NCBI RefSeq assembly: GCF_020532555.1
Contig: NZ_JAJBBR010000007.1
Location: forward strand, 186,001 to 250,000
Length of the DNA: 64,000 bases
Source: Microvirga lenta
GTDB lineage: Bacteria > Pseudomonadota > Alphaproteobacteria > Rhizobiales > Beijerinckiaceae
Direction of reading: 5' to 3'
Part shown: positions 1-10,707 of the stretch, piece after piece
How the letters are laid out: every line of letters starts with the position of its first letter
Numbering within the stretch: position 1 is the stretch's first letter
The notes under the pieces: generated by a model
Database searches by the model: none
Seen by the model: only the letters and a program-made list of their open reading frames with translations
Told to the model about the DNA's origin: nothing
Position numbers and translations under genes: made by a program

Positions 1-3000
1 AGGCGTGCGCTCCGCGGTGCGCTCTACGTCAAGCTTGCGCTCGTTCTTGTCGCCGGGCTCGGCATCGGAATGCTGTATCTGCGCCTCTCGGCCGGACCGC
101 TGAGCTTCGGCCGGTTGCCCGAGCAGGTGGCCGAGACGCTCGCCGCCCGGATCGGTCCCGGCTGGACCGTCACCTTGCGCGACACCGCCATCGAACTTCA
201 ACGCGGCTCTCCTGCCCTGCGGGCGAACGGCCTCGACATTCGGGCGCCGACCGGAGAGCTCGTTCTGCGCGCCCCGTATGCGGTGGTCAGCGTCGACGGC
301 TTTTCTCTCCTGGGCGGGAGCCTGCAGCCGAAGTCGGTGGAGTTCAAGGACCTGCAACTGCGGGTCCTCGTCAACCGGGACGGTTCGCTCACCTTTTCTC
401 CCGGCAGTGCCGAAGGCGCCGAGACGGTGGCGACGCAGGAGCCTCAGGTCAGCCCGTCGCAGGAGGCAGCGGCGGCCCTGCTGCGCAGTTCGCAGGGGCC
501 CTCCCAGGTCTCCGGCGTCGTCGGGTCCCTGTTCGACCTGATCGTCGGCCCCAAGAGCGCCCTCAACTCCCTGGGCCAAGCCCGCTTGACCAATGCGAGC
601 CTCGTCTTCGTGGACGCGGACCAGAAGGTGCGTGCCCGGTTCAAGCGGCTCGACGCCACGTTCGACTGGTCGGAGGACGGCGGGCGTCACTTCGCAGCGA
701 CCCTCGACGGGCCACAGGGCGTCTGGCAGCTCGACGGCGACGCCAAGGCGGACGGCCATGGCGGCTACCGCGCCAGCATGGTGGCGGACCGGGCACCCAT
801 TCAGGACATTCTCCTGCTCGCCGGGCTCTCGGCTCTTCCAGCGACGACCGACCTCGAATTCTCCGGCCGTTTCGATGCCGCTTATGCGGGTGGACGGGTG
901 ACCGAGCTGACCGCGAAACTCGACAGCAGTGCAGGGTTCCTGCAGATCGACGACAAGGACACGTCGCCCCTCCAGGTTCAGCAGTCGAGCATCGACGTTG
1001 CATGGGACGAGCCCGGCAAGGCGCTGGATCTGCGAATGCTCGAACTGGTCGGCGGCGACACGCGTGTCCGGCTGCAGGGACGCCTCGCAACGCAGACGGG
1101 TGCCGACAACTGGCGTCTTTCGCTTCGCGGCAAGGATGCCACCTTGGCCGGTGCGACGGTGGGCGACAAGCCCGTCCGGATCGGCGAGATCGCCGCCGAA
1201 CTCTCCGGGCCAGACGGCATCGGAATTCGATCCCTTAAGCTGCGCGGTCCGGAACTGTCGGCCGACATCAGCGGCGTTCTGGGCAAATCCTCCGATCCGC
1301 ACGGGCTCGACCTGACCGTCGATGCGGCGAAAACCGACCTTCGGGCTGCGCTGCGCATCTGGCCCGAAGCCGTAGCGCCGCCGGTGCGCCGCTTCCTCGT
1401 CGCGAATGCCAGAGGCGGCATTCTGGAATCCATCGCACTCAAGGTGAAGATGACGGGCGCGGACGTCGCGAAGGCCGTCGCGGGCGGGCCCATCACGGAC
1501 GATTCGCTGAAGATCGACTTTGCGGTCTCCCAGGGCGTCCTGTCCGTGGCCGAGGGGCTCGCGCCCCTGTCCCGGATCGATATGACAGGGCTCGTGACCG
1601 GCACGAAGGTGATGCTGCGCGCCCCGACGGGGCGGATCGACATGGCCGGCCCTTACGGCCTGGACGCCTCCGGCGGCACATTCGTCCTCGACAATTATTG
1701 GAAGGACGGCGCCGTGGCGCAGATCGACTTCCGTCTCGCCGGTCCGGCGGACGGACTGGGCGCCCTGCTGCAGCAGCCGCTGATCCGCGAAATCGCCGGC
1801 TTCGACGTGGATCCCGCCACCATGAAGGGGAGTGCGGACCTCCGCGTCGGGATCGGCCTTCCCGTCGACGACATCCCGGCCTTCGCCGATCTGCCCCTGA
1901 CCGTGAGGGGAACGGTCAGCGACCTGGGAATAGACAAGGTCTTCGGGAAGGACCGGCTCGAGGGGGCCACCCTTGCCGTCGCTTACGAAAAGGGCAGTCT
2001 CGCCATCAAGGGCGAAGGCAAGCTCGGTGGAGGGCCGGCCTCCATCGACGTCCAGAAGACCCACCAGGGGGGCGAGGCCAATGTGTCGTTCATCCTCGAC
2101 GAGGCGGCAAGGAACAAGAGAGGGCTCTCCTTCGGCTCCCAGCTGACGGGCGCGTTTCCCGTCAAGGCCACGATGCCCCTGGGCAAGGACGCGAAGCCGG
2201 GCATCCGCATCGAGGCGGACCTGACCAAGGCCGCCGTCGACCAGATCATTCCCGGGTGGGTCAAGCCCACCGGACGGCCGGGGAAGCTGTCCTTCGTGTA
2301 CGTCGAGGGGCCGACCGGCGAGATCCACGATCTCCAACTCGACAGCGGCTCGACGCAACTGCGGGGAAGCGCATCCCTTTCGAACGACGGAAACCTGGAA
2401 AAAGCCGAGCTGACGACCTTCAAGCTGTCGCCGGGCGACGACATGCGGGCGCAGATCGAACGCAGCAACGGGGTGTTCAAGGTCACGGTACGAGGCAATG
2501 TGGGCGATGCCCGGCCCTTCACGAAGACCGCCACCGCATCGGCCCCCGGCGCGCGCAATGCGCAACGAGAGAGCAGGGATTTCGACCTCGATCTCGTGCT
2601 CAACATCCTCACGGGCTACAACGAGGAGGCGATCACCAATGCGTCGATCAAGGCCTCGCTGCGCAAGGACAACATTCGCCAGCTGGATCTGAAGGGGCGC
2701 CTGGGAGCCACGAACATCATCGCGCGGACGGCGCCGCAGCCTGCTGGGAACCCCGTCATCACGCTCCAGGCGGAGGATGCAGGCGCGCTGTTGCGCTTCC
2801 TCGACGTCTACAAGCGGATGACCGGCGGCGAGCTCATCATTCAACTTGCCACCGGGGACGGTCCGCAGGCCGGGATTCTGAACCTGCGCTCCTTCGCCCT
2901 CAACAACGAACCGGCCCTGCGCCGGATCATCCCGACCCAGACGCAGTTCATCCCGGGTCAAGACCGGGCGGGCAATCCGCAGGCAGTGCGGGTGGACGTG

Positions 3001-3393
3001 AACGAGGTCGTCTTCACCAAGGCCCGGGTGGACTTCACGCGCACGGCGGGACGCCTGGACTTCAAGGATGCGGCGATCTTCGGAGGCCAGGTCGGCTTCA
3101 CCCTCGGCGGCTATATCGACTACGCGCGCGACCGGATGGACATCGCAGGCACCTTCGTGCCGGCTTACGGGCTGAACAATGCCTTTGCGCAAGTCCCGCT
3201 CTTCGGACCGCTCCTGGGCGGAGGGCAATACGAGGGGTTGTTCGCGGTGAATTTCCGCGTTTCGGGAGAAGCGAGTGCGCCGACCCTGACGGTCAATCCG
3301 CTCTCTGCGGTGGCGCCGGGCTTCCTGCGCAAACTGTTCGGCGTCGGCGGAGCACCGCAGGCAGGGGCCCTGCCGACGGTGCCCGAGCGATAG
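1..3393 (+). CDS. AsmA-like / DUF3971 (YhdP-type) envelope protein, 5' partial
   Basis: The reading frame is open to base 1, so the gene starts upstream of the window; an ATG at 70 lies inside the N-terminal hydrophobic helix and is not the likely start. About 1130 residues are visible. They begin with one membrane helix (about visible residues 9-29, ending ...GIGMLYLRL) followed by a very long, repetitive beta-rich region with few cysteines. The C-terminal part, with FTKARVDFTRTAGRLDFKDA and a glycine-rich GPLLGGGQYEG segment, is typical of the AsmA-like C-terminal domain. Known relatives (YhdP, TamB, AsmA) are inner-membrane-anchored periplasmic bridges implicated in phospholipid transport to the outer membrane. 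It converges on tyrS with 6 bp between the stops. The family call is good; the exact role is inferred. Confidence 0.8.
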   Translation, partial: RRALRGALYVKLALVLVAGLGIGMLYLRLSAGPLSFGRLPEQVAETLAARIGPGWTVTLRDTAIELQRGSPALRANGLDIRAPTGELVLRAPYAVVSVDGFSLLGGSLQPKSVEFKDLQLRVLVNRDGSLTFSPGSAEGAETVATQEPQVSPSQEAAAALLRSSQGPSQVSGVVGSLFDLIVGPKSALNSLGQARLTNASLVFVDADQKVRARFKRLDATFDWSEDGGRHFAATLDGPQGVWQLDGDAKADGHGGYRASMVADRAPIQDILLLAGLSALPATTDLEFSGRFDAAYAGGRVTELTAKLDSSAGFLQIDDKDTSPLQVQQSSIDVAWDEPGKALDLRMLELVGGDTRVRLQGRLATQTGADNWRLSLRGKDATLAGATVGDKPVRIGEIAAELSGPDGIGIRSLKLRGPELSADISGVLGKSSDPHGLDLTVDAAKTDLRAALRIWPEAVAPPVRRFLVANARGGILESIALKVKMTGADVAKAVAGGPITDDSLKIDFAVSQGVLSVAEGLAPLSRIDMTGLVTGTKVMLRAPTGRIDMAGPYGLDASGGTFVLDNYWKDGAVAQIDFRLAGPADGLGALLQQPLIREIAGFDVDPATMKGSADLRVGIGLPVDDIPAFADLPLTVRGTVSDLGIDKVFGKDRLEGATLAVAYEKGSLAIKGEGKLGGGPASIDVQKTHQGGEANVSFILDEAARNKRGLSFGSQLTGAFPVKATMPLGKDAKPGIRIEADLTKAAVDQIIPGWVKPTGRPGKLSFVYVEGPTGEIHDLQLDSGSTQLRGSASLSNDGNLEKAELTTFKLSPGDDMRAQIERSNGVFKVTVRGNVGDARPFTKTATASAPGARNAQRESRDFDLDLVLNILTGYNEEAITNASIKASLRKDNIRQLDLKGRLGATNIIARTAPQPAGNPVITLQAEDAGALLRFLDVYKRMTGGELIIQLATGDGPQAGILNLRSFALNNEPALRRIIPTQTQFIPGQDRAGNPQAVRVDVNEVVFTKARVDFTRTAGRLDFKDAAIFGGQVGFTLGGYIDYARDRMDIAGTFVPAYGLNNAFAQVPLFGPLLGGGQYEGLFAVNFRVSGEASAPTLTVNPLSAVAPGFLRKLFGVGGAPQAGALPTVPER

Positions 3394-3399
3394 GGCGGA

Positions 3400-4662
3400 T
3401 CAGACCGCCCGCAGCAGCACGTGCTTCTTCTTGCCGAAGGAGAGCTTGATCACCCCTTCGGCCGTGAGGTCCGACAGCTTGAGCACGCCACGGTCGTCCG
3501 TCACCGTCTGATCGTTCACCTTCAGACCGCCGCTCTTCACCTGGCGCCGCGCCTCGCTCATGGAAGGCACGAGCTTGGCGTAGTCGGGCCCGAAGGCCGC
3601 CAGCACGCCGAGGCCTTCCTCGAGTTGGCCCGATGCGATCTCCACCGTCGGCAGCGTCTCCGCCAGGGCGCCCTGCTCGAAGGTCTTGCGCGCCGTCTCG
3701 GCCGCGAGCTCCGCGGCCTCCCGGCCGTGGAGCAGGGCGGTGGCCTCGGTCGCAAGGGCTTTCTTGGCTTCGTTGATCTCGGCGCCCTGAAGGGCTCCGA
3801 GCCTGTCGACTTCGTCCAAGGGAAGAGTGGTGAACAGTTTCAGGAACCGCACCACGTCCGCGTCCTCGGTGTTGCGCCAGAACTGCCAGTAATCGTAGGG
3901 GCTCAGCATGTCGGCATTGAGCCAGACGGCGCCGGAGGCGGTCTTGCCCATCTTGGCGCCGGACGCGGTGGTCAGGAGCGGGCAGGTGAGGGCGTAGAGC
4001 TGGGCCGTGCCTTGGCGCCGGCCCAGATCGATCCCGTTGACGATGTTGCCCCACTGATCCGAGCCGCCCATCTGAAGAATGGTGCCGTAGCGCTTGTGCA
4101 GCTCCACGAAATCGTAGGCCTGGAGGATCATGTAGTTGAATTCCAGGAACGACAGCTCGTGCTCACGCTCCAGGCGGAGCTTGACGCTGTCGAAGGAGAG
4201 CATCCGGTTGACCGAGAAGTGCCGGCCCACATCCCGCAGGAACTCGATGTAGTTGAGCTTGGTCAGCCACTCCGCATTGTCGACCATGACGGCGTCGGTC
4301 TTGCCCTCGCCGAAAGCGATGAAGCGGGAGAACACGCCCTTGATGCTCGTCTTGTTGTCCTCGATCTGCTCGACCGTGAGGAGCTTGCGGCTCTCGTCCT
4401 TGCCGGACGGGTCGCCGACGCGGGTCGTGCCGCCGCCCATGAGCGTGATCGGCTTGCCGGCTCCGGTCTTCTGCAGCCAGTGCAGCATCATGATCGAGAG
4501 CAGATGCCCGACATGGAGCGACGGCCCGGTGCAGTCGTAGCCGACATAGGTCGTCAGACGCCCCTCCAGCGCAGCGGTGTCGATGCCATCGAAATCGGAG
4601 GTCTGATGGATGTACCCCCGCTCGGTGAGCACTTTCAGGAATTCGGAACGTGGCGCGTTCAT
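3400..4662 (-). CDS. tyrS: Tyrosine--tRNA ligase
   Basis: Class I aminoacyl-tRNA synthetase that charges tRNA-Tyr in the cytoplasm. The protein of 420 residues has the HIGH-type signature as [11 protein letters not shown] near residue 45, the KMSKS-type loop as KMGKTAS in mid-protein, the Rossmann-fold catalytic core between them, and a C-terminal S4-like RNA-binding domain ([14 protein letters not shown]). I start at the ATG whose first base is 4662 (MNAPRSEF); an in-frame TTG eight codons upstream is possible but less usual. It is transcribed alone, convergent with the AsmA-like gene and divergent from the metalloprotease gene. Confidence 0.97.
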   Translation of the reverse strand: MNAPRSEFLKVLTERGYIHQTSDFDGIDTAALEGRLTTYVGYDCTGPSLHVGHLLSIMMLHWLQKTGAGKPITLMGGGTTRVGDPSGKDESRKLLTVEQIEDNKTSIKGVFSRFIAFGEGKTDAVMVDNAEWLTKLNYIEFLRDVGRHFSVNRMLSFDSVKLRLEREHELSFLEFNYMILQAYDFVELHKRYGTILQMGGSDQWGNIVNGIDLGRRQGTAQLYALTCPLLTTASGAKMGKTASGAVWLNADMLSPYDYWQFWRNTEDADVVRFLKLFTTLPLDEVDRLGALQGAEINEAKKALATEATALLHGREAAELAAETARKTFEQGALAETLPTVEIASGQLEEGLGVLAAFGPDYAKLVPSMSEARRQVKSGGLKVNDQTVTDDRGVLKLSDLTAEGVIKLSFGKKKHVLLRAV

Positions 4663-4791
4663 CGCGGCTCTCGTGTCTCTCGTCAAAGAATTGGAGAAAG
4701 GGCTCTAGCAGCTTTAAGCCCGACTTTCATCCGGCAAGTTCTCAATCGAGAGTAGAGGCGCTGCGCGCCCTGCGTGTCAGGCGCCAAGCCC

Positions 4792-4819
4792 TTGACAACC
4801 TTAACAATTGGTACACAAT
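4792..4819 (+). promoter_or_regulatory. Candidate sigma70 promoter of the metalloprotease gene
   Basis: A perfect -35 hexamer TTGACA (4792-4797) is followed after 16 bp by CACAAT (4814-4819, four of six matches to TATAAT). It lies 30 bp before the start codon, in an AT-rich patch that contrasts with the GC-rich surroundings. The transcript start is not known. Confidence 0.5.
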
Positions 4820-4849
4820 GTTACTACGTTTCAAAAAGGAGAGCTGCCT

Positions 4850-6787
4850 ATGTGCTATGCATGTCTCGCTAGAAGCGAAGTAACTTCCTGGGCAAGCTTT
4901 GGGCACGATGCTGGATCGATGTCGCAAGCAGGTGGGGTCTGGGCAGAGAATTCGCAGTCTGACCATGGCCCCGGGCAGGATATCGCCTATGCCGCGAGCA
5001 TGGCCGCGGGAGCTCCCTTTTTCAGCACCGTTTTTAACTGGGTCGAGACCCAGTACAACAAAGTGTATGATTGGGTTTCCAACAACGTTTCTGCAGCTCC
5101 CCTTGGATTGTTCTCAATGCTTGAGTCCATGTATCCAGGTGGAAGATCCGGTGTTGTCCAGTACCATACCCCTACAGGGCTCGATAATGATGTGCTTGCA
5201 CTCTTCTCCGGCTCGCAATGGGGTACCAACATTATTCGGTACAGCTTCCCGGATTCTCGATCGGACTATCAATCGGTCAATCCGAGCGCTTCAACAGGGT
5301 ACAAGCCATTGCACTTCAATACGGAGCAGGCTGTTCGGCATGCTCTGGAGGGGTGGAGCCCCTATAGCGGTGGGCCTAGAATGGGCATTACCTCCGTCGA
5401 AGGTGTAACCAATTTGTGGTTCGACTACGCGGGTCGCAACCAAGCGGAGATCCAGGTTTCCGGTTTCAATCCTAGCAGCGTCATCAACCGGAGCCATGCA
5501 TTCTACCCGGGCGTGCCGAGCTTTAGTGGTGACACGTGGCTTGAGTTCGACAGTGGTCTGCCGGGTTCCTACAAGCACTTCATTACGATGCATGAGCTCG
5601 GGCATGCCCTGGGTTTGAAGCACCCTCATGAATCCGGCGGTCGGGTTCCCAAGATGAGTGCCGCGCACGACTCCCCCGAATATACAGTCATGTCGTACAA
5701 GAGCTTCTCAGACAAGCCGCAGACCTTCATGCAGTACGACGTTGCGGCGCTCCAGGCGATGTACGGCGCCGACTTTGCCGAGAACAGCGGGAACACGGTC
5801 TATAGTTGGTCTCCGAACAGCTCCGAGACCTTCGTCAACGGCTACGGGCAAGGCACGGGTTTCATCAACAAGATCTTCCTTACGATCTGGGATGGTGGCG
5901 GTACTGATACTTACGACTTCTCGGCCTATTCCGAGGGGGCTCTCATCGATTTGACGCCTGGAGGCAACTCGCGCTTCTCTACAGAGCAGCTCGCCCGTAA
6001 GAATAGCAGTGGCTATGCAAAAGGTAACGTCTACAACGCGCTGCTGTACAAGGACGATCCACGATCTCTGATCGAAAATGCTTTTGGCGGGGCCGGCAGC
6101 GATAAGATCAAGGGGAACAATGCCGCCAACCTCCTCAAGGGCAATAATGGCGCCGATCAACTGTATGGCTTCTATGGCAACGATACTCTACAGGGCGGTG
6201 CCGGCGACGATACTCTGACAGGCGGTACAGGTTCGGATTATCTCGACGGAGGCGCAGGAAGCGACACGATCAACTATTCCGACGCGACAGCTTCGATAGT
6301 CGTTCACTTAGAAACACAGCAAATGTCTGGCAGTACGGCGTCTGGTGATCGGTTCAGCGGAATCGAGAATGTGTTCGCGGGCACGGGGAACGACTTCCTG
6401 TACGGTGATGCAGGTGCCAACATCCTCAATGGTCACTATGGCAACGACTACCTCACTGGTGGCGCCGGGGGTGACATGCTGTATGGGGGTGAAGGCGATG
6501 ATATGCTGATGGTCACAGGAGATTTTGCTCACCTGACCGGCGGAGGAGGCAACGATCTGTTCCGCGTTCTCCCGGGTGCTAGGGGGCTGATCTGGGACTT
6601 TAGCGCCGGCGCCGGGATCCAGGACCAGGTCCAGATCAACAGGAGCGTCTTTGCAGATTACAACGACTTACGCGCCGCAGCGGTCCAGAGCGGTAACGAT
6701 GTGGTCATTACCAAGGGAACCTTCAGACTCGATTTCATGAACCTGAGTCTATCGGCCCTTCACAGCGATGACTTCGCTTTCATCTAG
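4850..6787 (+). CDS. Serralysin-like M10 zinc metalloprotease with RTX calcium-binding repeats
   Basis: Predicted secreted protease of 645 residues. The zinc-binding motif HExxHxxGxxH is intact as HELGHALGLKH (residues 248-258), followed by a Met-turn YTVMSY. Two clusters of glycine/aspartate nonapeptide repeats (about residues 412-475 and 507-555, for example GGAGDDTLTGG and GGEGDDML) are RTX repeats that bind calcium and fold after export. There is no Sec signal peptide. Family members use a C-terminal signal and a type I secretion system, and no such transporter genes lie in this window. The start is set by AAGGAG at 4836-4841, 8 bp before the ATG; a TTG at 4808 is rejected. The N-terminus has a short CYAC pair. 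GC content is visibly lower than in neighbours, and the gene carries its own promoter and terminator, which suggests a mobile or recently gained gene. Confidence 0.9.
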   Translation: MCYACLARSEVTSWASFGHDAGSMSQAGGVWAENSQSDHGPGQDIAYAASMAAGAPFFSTVFNWVETQYNKVYDWVSNNVSAAPLGLFSMLESMYPGGRSGVVQYHTPTGLDNDVLALFSGSQWGTNIIRYSFPDSRSDYQSVNPSASTGYKPLHFNTEQAVRHALEGWSPYSGGPRMGITSVEGVTNLWFDYAGRNQAEIQVSGFNPSSVINRSHAFYPGVPSFSGDTWLEFDSGLPGSYKHFITMHELGHALGLKHPHESGGRVPKMSAAHDSPEYTVMSYKSFSDKPQTFMQYDVAALQAMYGADFAENSGNTVYSWSPNSSETFVNGYGQGTGFINKIFLTIWDGGGTDTYDFSAYSEGALIDLTPGGNSRFSTEQLARKNSSGYAKGNVYNALLYKDDPRSLIENAFGGAGSDKIKGNNAANLLKGNNGADQLYGFYGNDTLQGGAGDDTLTGGTGSDYLDGGAGSDTINYSDATASIVVHLETQQMSGSTASGDRFSGIENVFAGTGNDFLYGDAGANILNGHYGNDYLTGGAGGDMLYGGEGDDMLMVTGDFAHLTGGGGNDLFRVLPGARGLIWDFSAGAGIQDQVQINRSVFADYNDLRAAAVQSGNDVVITKGTFRLDFMNLSLSALHSDDFAFI

Positions 6788-6805
6788 TTGACCTGACGCC
6801 AGTCC

Positions 6806-6840
6806 AAGACCGCTGCGCATTCCAAGTGCGCAGCGGTCTT
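6806..6840 (+). terminator. Hairpin terminator after the metalloprotease gene
   Basis: A perfect 14-bp stem (arms 6806-6819 and 6827-6840, aagaccgctgcgca and its complement) has a 7-base loop and ends in TCTT, followed by an AT-rich stretch. It begins 18 bp after the metalloprotease stop. Confidence 0.8.
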
Positions 6841-6981
6841 CATTTATGGGATTTTACTGGCATGTCTGACACGCAGTCAGGACAGGACGCATCCTTTTGA
6901 GGATGCGGCCCCTGAGAGCAGCCTGACTATAAGGCTCGAACTTCGACTATCGGCTCCAACCCATTCCTTGCTTGAGCCCGC

Positions 6982-7641
6982 TCACGCCGCCTCTTCGTCG
7001 TTCGTTCCGAGGCGCTTGTCGAGGTACTGACCGACGGCGGCCATGAGTTCGTCGACCTTGCCGTCGAAGAAGTGGTTGGCGCCTTCCACCACCGCGTGCT
7101 CGAGCTTGACGCCCTTCTGGGTCTTCACCTTCTCGATGACGCTGACCACGTCCTTGACCGGGGCGACGCGATCTTCCGAGCCGTGGACGAAGAGGCCGGA
7201 GGACGGGCAGGGGGCCAGGAACGAGAAATCGTAGCGGTTCGCCATGGCGGCAATCGAGATGAAGCCCTCGATCTCCGGGCGGCGCATGAGGAGCTGCATG
7301 CCGATCCAAGCCCCGAAGGACACGCCGGCGATCCAGCAGGCGCGGGCGTCGGGGTTGATGGACTGCACCCAGTCGAGGGCGGCGGCCGCATCGGAAAGCT
7401 CTCCCTGGCCGTGGTCGAAGGCCCCCTGGCTGCGGCCGACGCCGCGGAAGTTGAAGCGCAGGACCGAAAAGCCCCGGTTCACGAAGTCGTAGTAGAGATT
7501 ATAGACGATCTGGTTGTTCATCGTGCCGCCGAATTGCGGGTGCGGATGCAGCACGATGGCGATCGGGGCCCCTTTCTGCTTGGCAGGCTGGTAGCGTCCC
7601 TCGATGCGGCCAGCGGGACCCATAAAGACGACTTCAGGCAT
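6982..7641 (-). CDS. Alpha/beta hydrolase, COG2945-like
   Basis: A 219-residue hydrolase. The nucleophile elbow is GVSFGAW with Ser108, preceded by an oxyanion-type HPHPQFGGT segment (residues 32-40). The likely acid is the Asp of GSEDRVAP, and the likely catalytic His is in GANHFFDGK near residue 192. This matches the small cytoplasmic alpha/beta hydrolases often annotated only by fold, whose substrate is unknown. The ATG at 7641 is the first in frame with no hydrophobic leader. It is divergent from the suf operon, so the 230-bp gap between them holds the regulatory sites of both. Confidence 0.85.
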   Translation of the reverse strand: MPEVVFMGPAGRIEGRYQPAKQKGAPIAIVLHPHPQFGGTMNNQIVYNLYYDFVNRGFSVLRFNFRGVGRSQGAFDHGQGELSDAAAALDWVQSINPDARACWIAGVSFGAWIGMQLLMRRPEIEGFISIAAMANRYDFSFLAPCPSSGLFVHGSEDRVAPVKDVVSVIEKVKTQKGVKLEHAVVEGANHFFDGKVDELMAAVGQYLDKRLGTNDEEAA

Positions 7642-7726
7642 GAAGCGAACCTCTTCTCGACCTCTCCTTGGGAGAGGGAAACCCGAACGCCTTGACTTTC
7701 GGCCCCGGATCTCTCAAAAAATAGAC

Positions 7727-7743
7727 TTTAGAATTATTCTAAA
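7727..7743. promoter_or_regulatory. ICE motif (Irr-binding box) upstream of the suf operon
   Basis: TTTAGAA-TTA-TTCTAAA is an exact match to the iron control element TTTAGAA-N3-TTCTAAA recognised by Irr in rhizobia and relatives. The symmetry extends to 10-bp perfect arms (7724-7733 and 7737-7746). It sits 125 bp before the first gene of the Fe-S assembly operon. In the family, Irr binds such boxes under low iron (haem-sensitive) and represses or activates depending on position; which applies here is inference. Confidence 0.88.
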
Positions 7744-7871
7744 GTCGTCCATGTCGGGGCGCAGACGGCCGGAATGGCCCGTTCGGCGCGGTACGACGTT
7801 ATGTGGTTGTGGTGCTTTAACACGGCAACCCAGGTCGATTGCAAGGATTTCGTGAGGCTTAGGCGAGGGAT

Positions 7872-9044
7872 ATGGCGGCAGCCCAACGCACGTACCTGGA
7901 TTACAACGCAACATCGCCCCTGCGGCCCGAGGTTGCGGCTGTGATGGTGCGCGCGCTGCAACTGCCCGGGAACGCCTCCTCGGTCCATGCGGAGGGCCGC
8001 GCCGCGCGGGCGGAGATCGAGGATGCCCGGCAGAAGGTCGCAAGGTTCGTCGGCGCCAAGGCCAAGAACGTGATCTTCACCAGCGGCGGCACGGAAGCCG
8101 CCAACATGGTGCTGAGCCCGTCCCTGCGCCGGCTTGGCCAGCCCGACGCGACCCTGCTCTTCGTCGGGGCGACGGAGCACCCCTGCGTGCTCAACGGCCA
8201 CCGTTTTCCGGCCGATGTCGTCGAGACCGTCCCGGTGGACGGGCAGGGAATCGTCGATCTGGCCTGGCTCAAGGCTCGCCTCGAGCAGGCGAGCGAGGAG
8301 CGGGTCCTCGTGTCGATCCTGCTCGCCAACAACGAAACCGGCGCCCTGCAGCCGGTTGCGGAGGTGGCGCGTCTCGTTCACGCCCACGGCGGGCTCGTCC
8401 ACACGGACGCGGTCCAGGCGGCGGGCAAGGTTCCGGTCGATATGGCCACGCTCGGTGTCGATGTCCTGACGCTCTCGGCTCACAAGATCGGTGGACCGAA
8501 GGGAATCGGAGCCGTGGTGCTCGCCTCCGACCAGATCGAGATCGCCGACCGGCTGATCCGGGGCGGCGGGCAGGAGAAGGGATACCGGGCGGGCACGGAG
8601 AATATCGCCGCCATCGCCGGTTTCGGCGCCGCGGCGGAAGCCGCCCTGGCCGGGCTGGACGAAGAGGCCGCCCGCCTGCGCGGGCTGCGGGACGAGGCCG
8701 AGGCGCATCTGCGCCGGGTCGTGCCGGATGCCGTTGTCATCGGATCCGAAGCTGAGCGGTTGCCTAATACCTTCGCCTTTGCCATACCCGGCCTGAAGGC
8801 TGAGACGGCCCTCATTGCCTTCGATCTCGAAGGAATCGCCCTTTCCTCCGGTTCGGCCTGTTCGTCCGGGAAGGTGAGGCGGTCGCATGTGCTCGACGCC
8901 ATGGGGGTCGAGCCGACCCTCGCCGAGGGAGCCATGCGTGTCAGTTTGGGGTGGAAGACCACAAAAGAAGACGTAATCCGCTTCGCGGAGACGTGCGAAA
9001 AGGTGGTCGGCATCCTATATAAGCGGAAGGCAAGTGCGGCCTGA
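7872..9044 (+). CDS. Cysteine desulfurase, IscS/NifS class (first gene of the suf operon)
   Basis: PLP-dependent enzyme that removes sulfur from cysteine and carries it as a persulfide for Fe-S assembly. The 390-residue protein shows the PLP lysine in SAHKIGGPKG (Lys205) and the persulfide cysteine in SSGSACSSGK (Cys330), and has the long flexible active-site loop of group I enzymes. It is therefore a different class from the SufS encoded 5 kb downstream. It begins at an ATG preceded by AGGCGAGGG. It is the first gene after the ICE box and is followed by sufB after 68 bp. Rhizobial suf clusters commonly carry both desulfurase classes; which one feeds SufB is not visible. Confidence 0.92.
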   Translation: MAAAQRTYLDYNATSPLRPEVAAVMVRALQLPGNASSVHAEGRAARAEIEDARQKVARFVGAKAKNVIFTSGGTEAANMVLSPSLRRLGQPDATLLFVGATEHPCVLNGHRFPADVVETVPVDGQGIVDLAWLKARLEQASEERVLVSILLANNETGALQPVAEVARLVHAHGGLVHTDAVQAAGKVPVDMATLGVDVLTLSAHKIGGPKGIGAVVLASDQIEIADRLIRGGGQEKGYRAGTENIAAIAGFGAAAEAALAGLDEEAARLRGLRDEAEAHLRRVVPDAVVIGSEAERLPNTFAFAIPGLKAETALIAFDLEGIALSSGSACSSGKVRRSHVLDAMGVEPTLAEGAMRVSLGWKTTKEDVIRFAETCEKVVGILYKRKASAA

Positions 9045-9112
9045 TCGGCCACGCTTGCATTTCCATGTCATCAACCCGCGGCCCTTGAAGCCGTGAGCGG
9101 TGGGAGAGACAG

Positions 9113-10585
<1,473 letters not shown>

Positions 10586-10593
10586 CGGACAAG

Positions 10594-10691
10594 CGTCATC
10601 CCGGCCGCAGCGCAGCGAAGAGCCGGGATCGCGAAAGCCAGTTCAATTCGGATAACGATCCCGGATCGGCCCGAGGCCGTCCGGGATGACG
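10594..10691. repeat. REP-like intergenic inverted repeat between sufB and sufC
   Basis: The gap opens with cgtcatcccgg (10594-10604) and closes with its exact complement ccgggatgacg (10681-10691). An inner part contains further CCGGGATCG/CGATCCCGG complementarity. This outward pair of short GC-rich arms resembles dispersed palindromic elements common in Rhizobiales genomes. It would form a long hairpin in the suf mRNA just before the sufC ribosome-binding region. Copy number cannot be judged from one window. Confidence 0.6.
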
Positions 10692-10707
10692 TGGATGGAA
10701 TTCTACA

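Noticed and set aside
1698..3449. 583-codon plus-strand frame inside the AsmA-like gene
   Set aside because: Out of frame with the AsmA-like protein; Arg/Gly/Pro-rich text typical of a +1 frame in GC-rich DNA.
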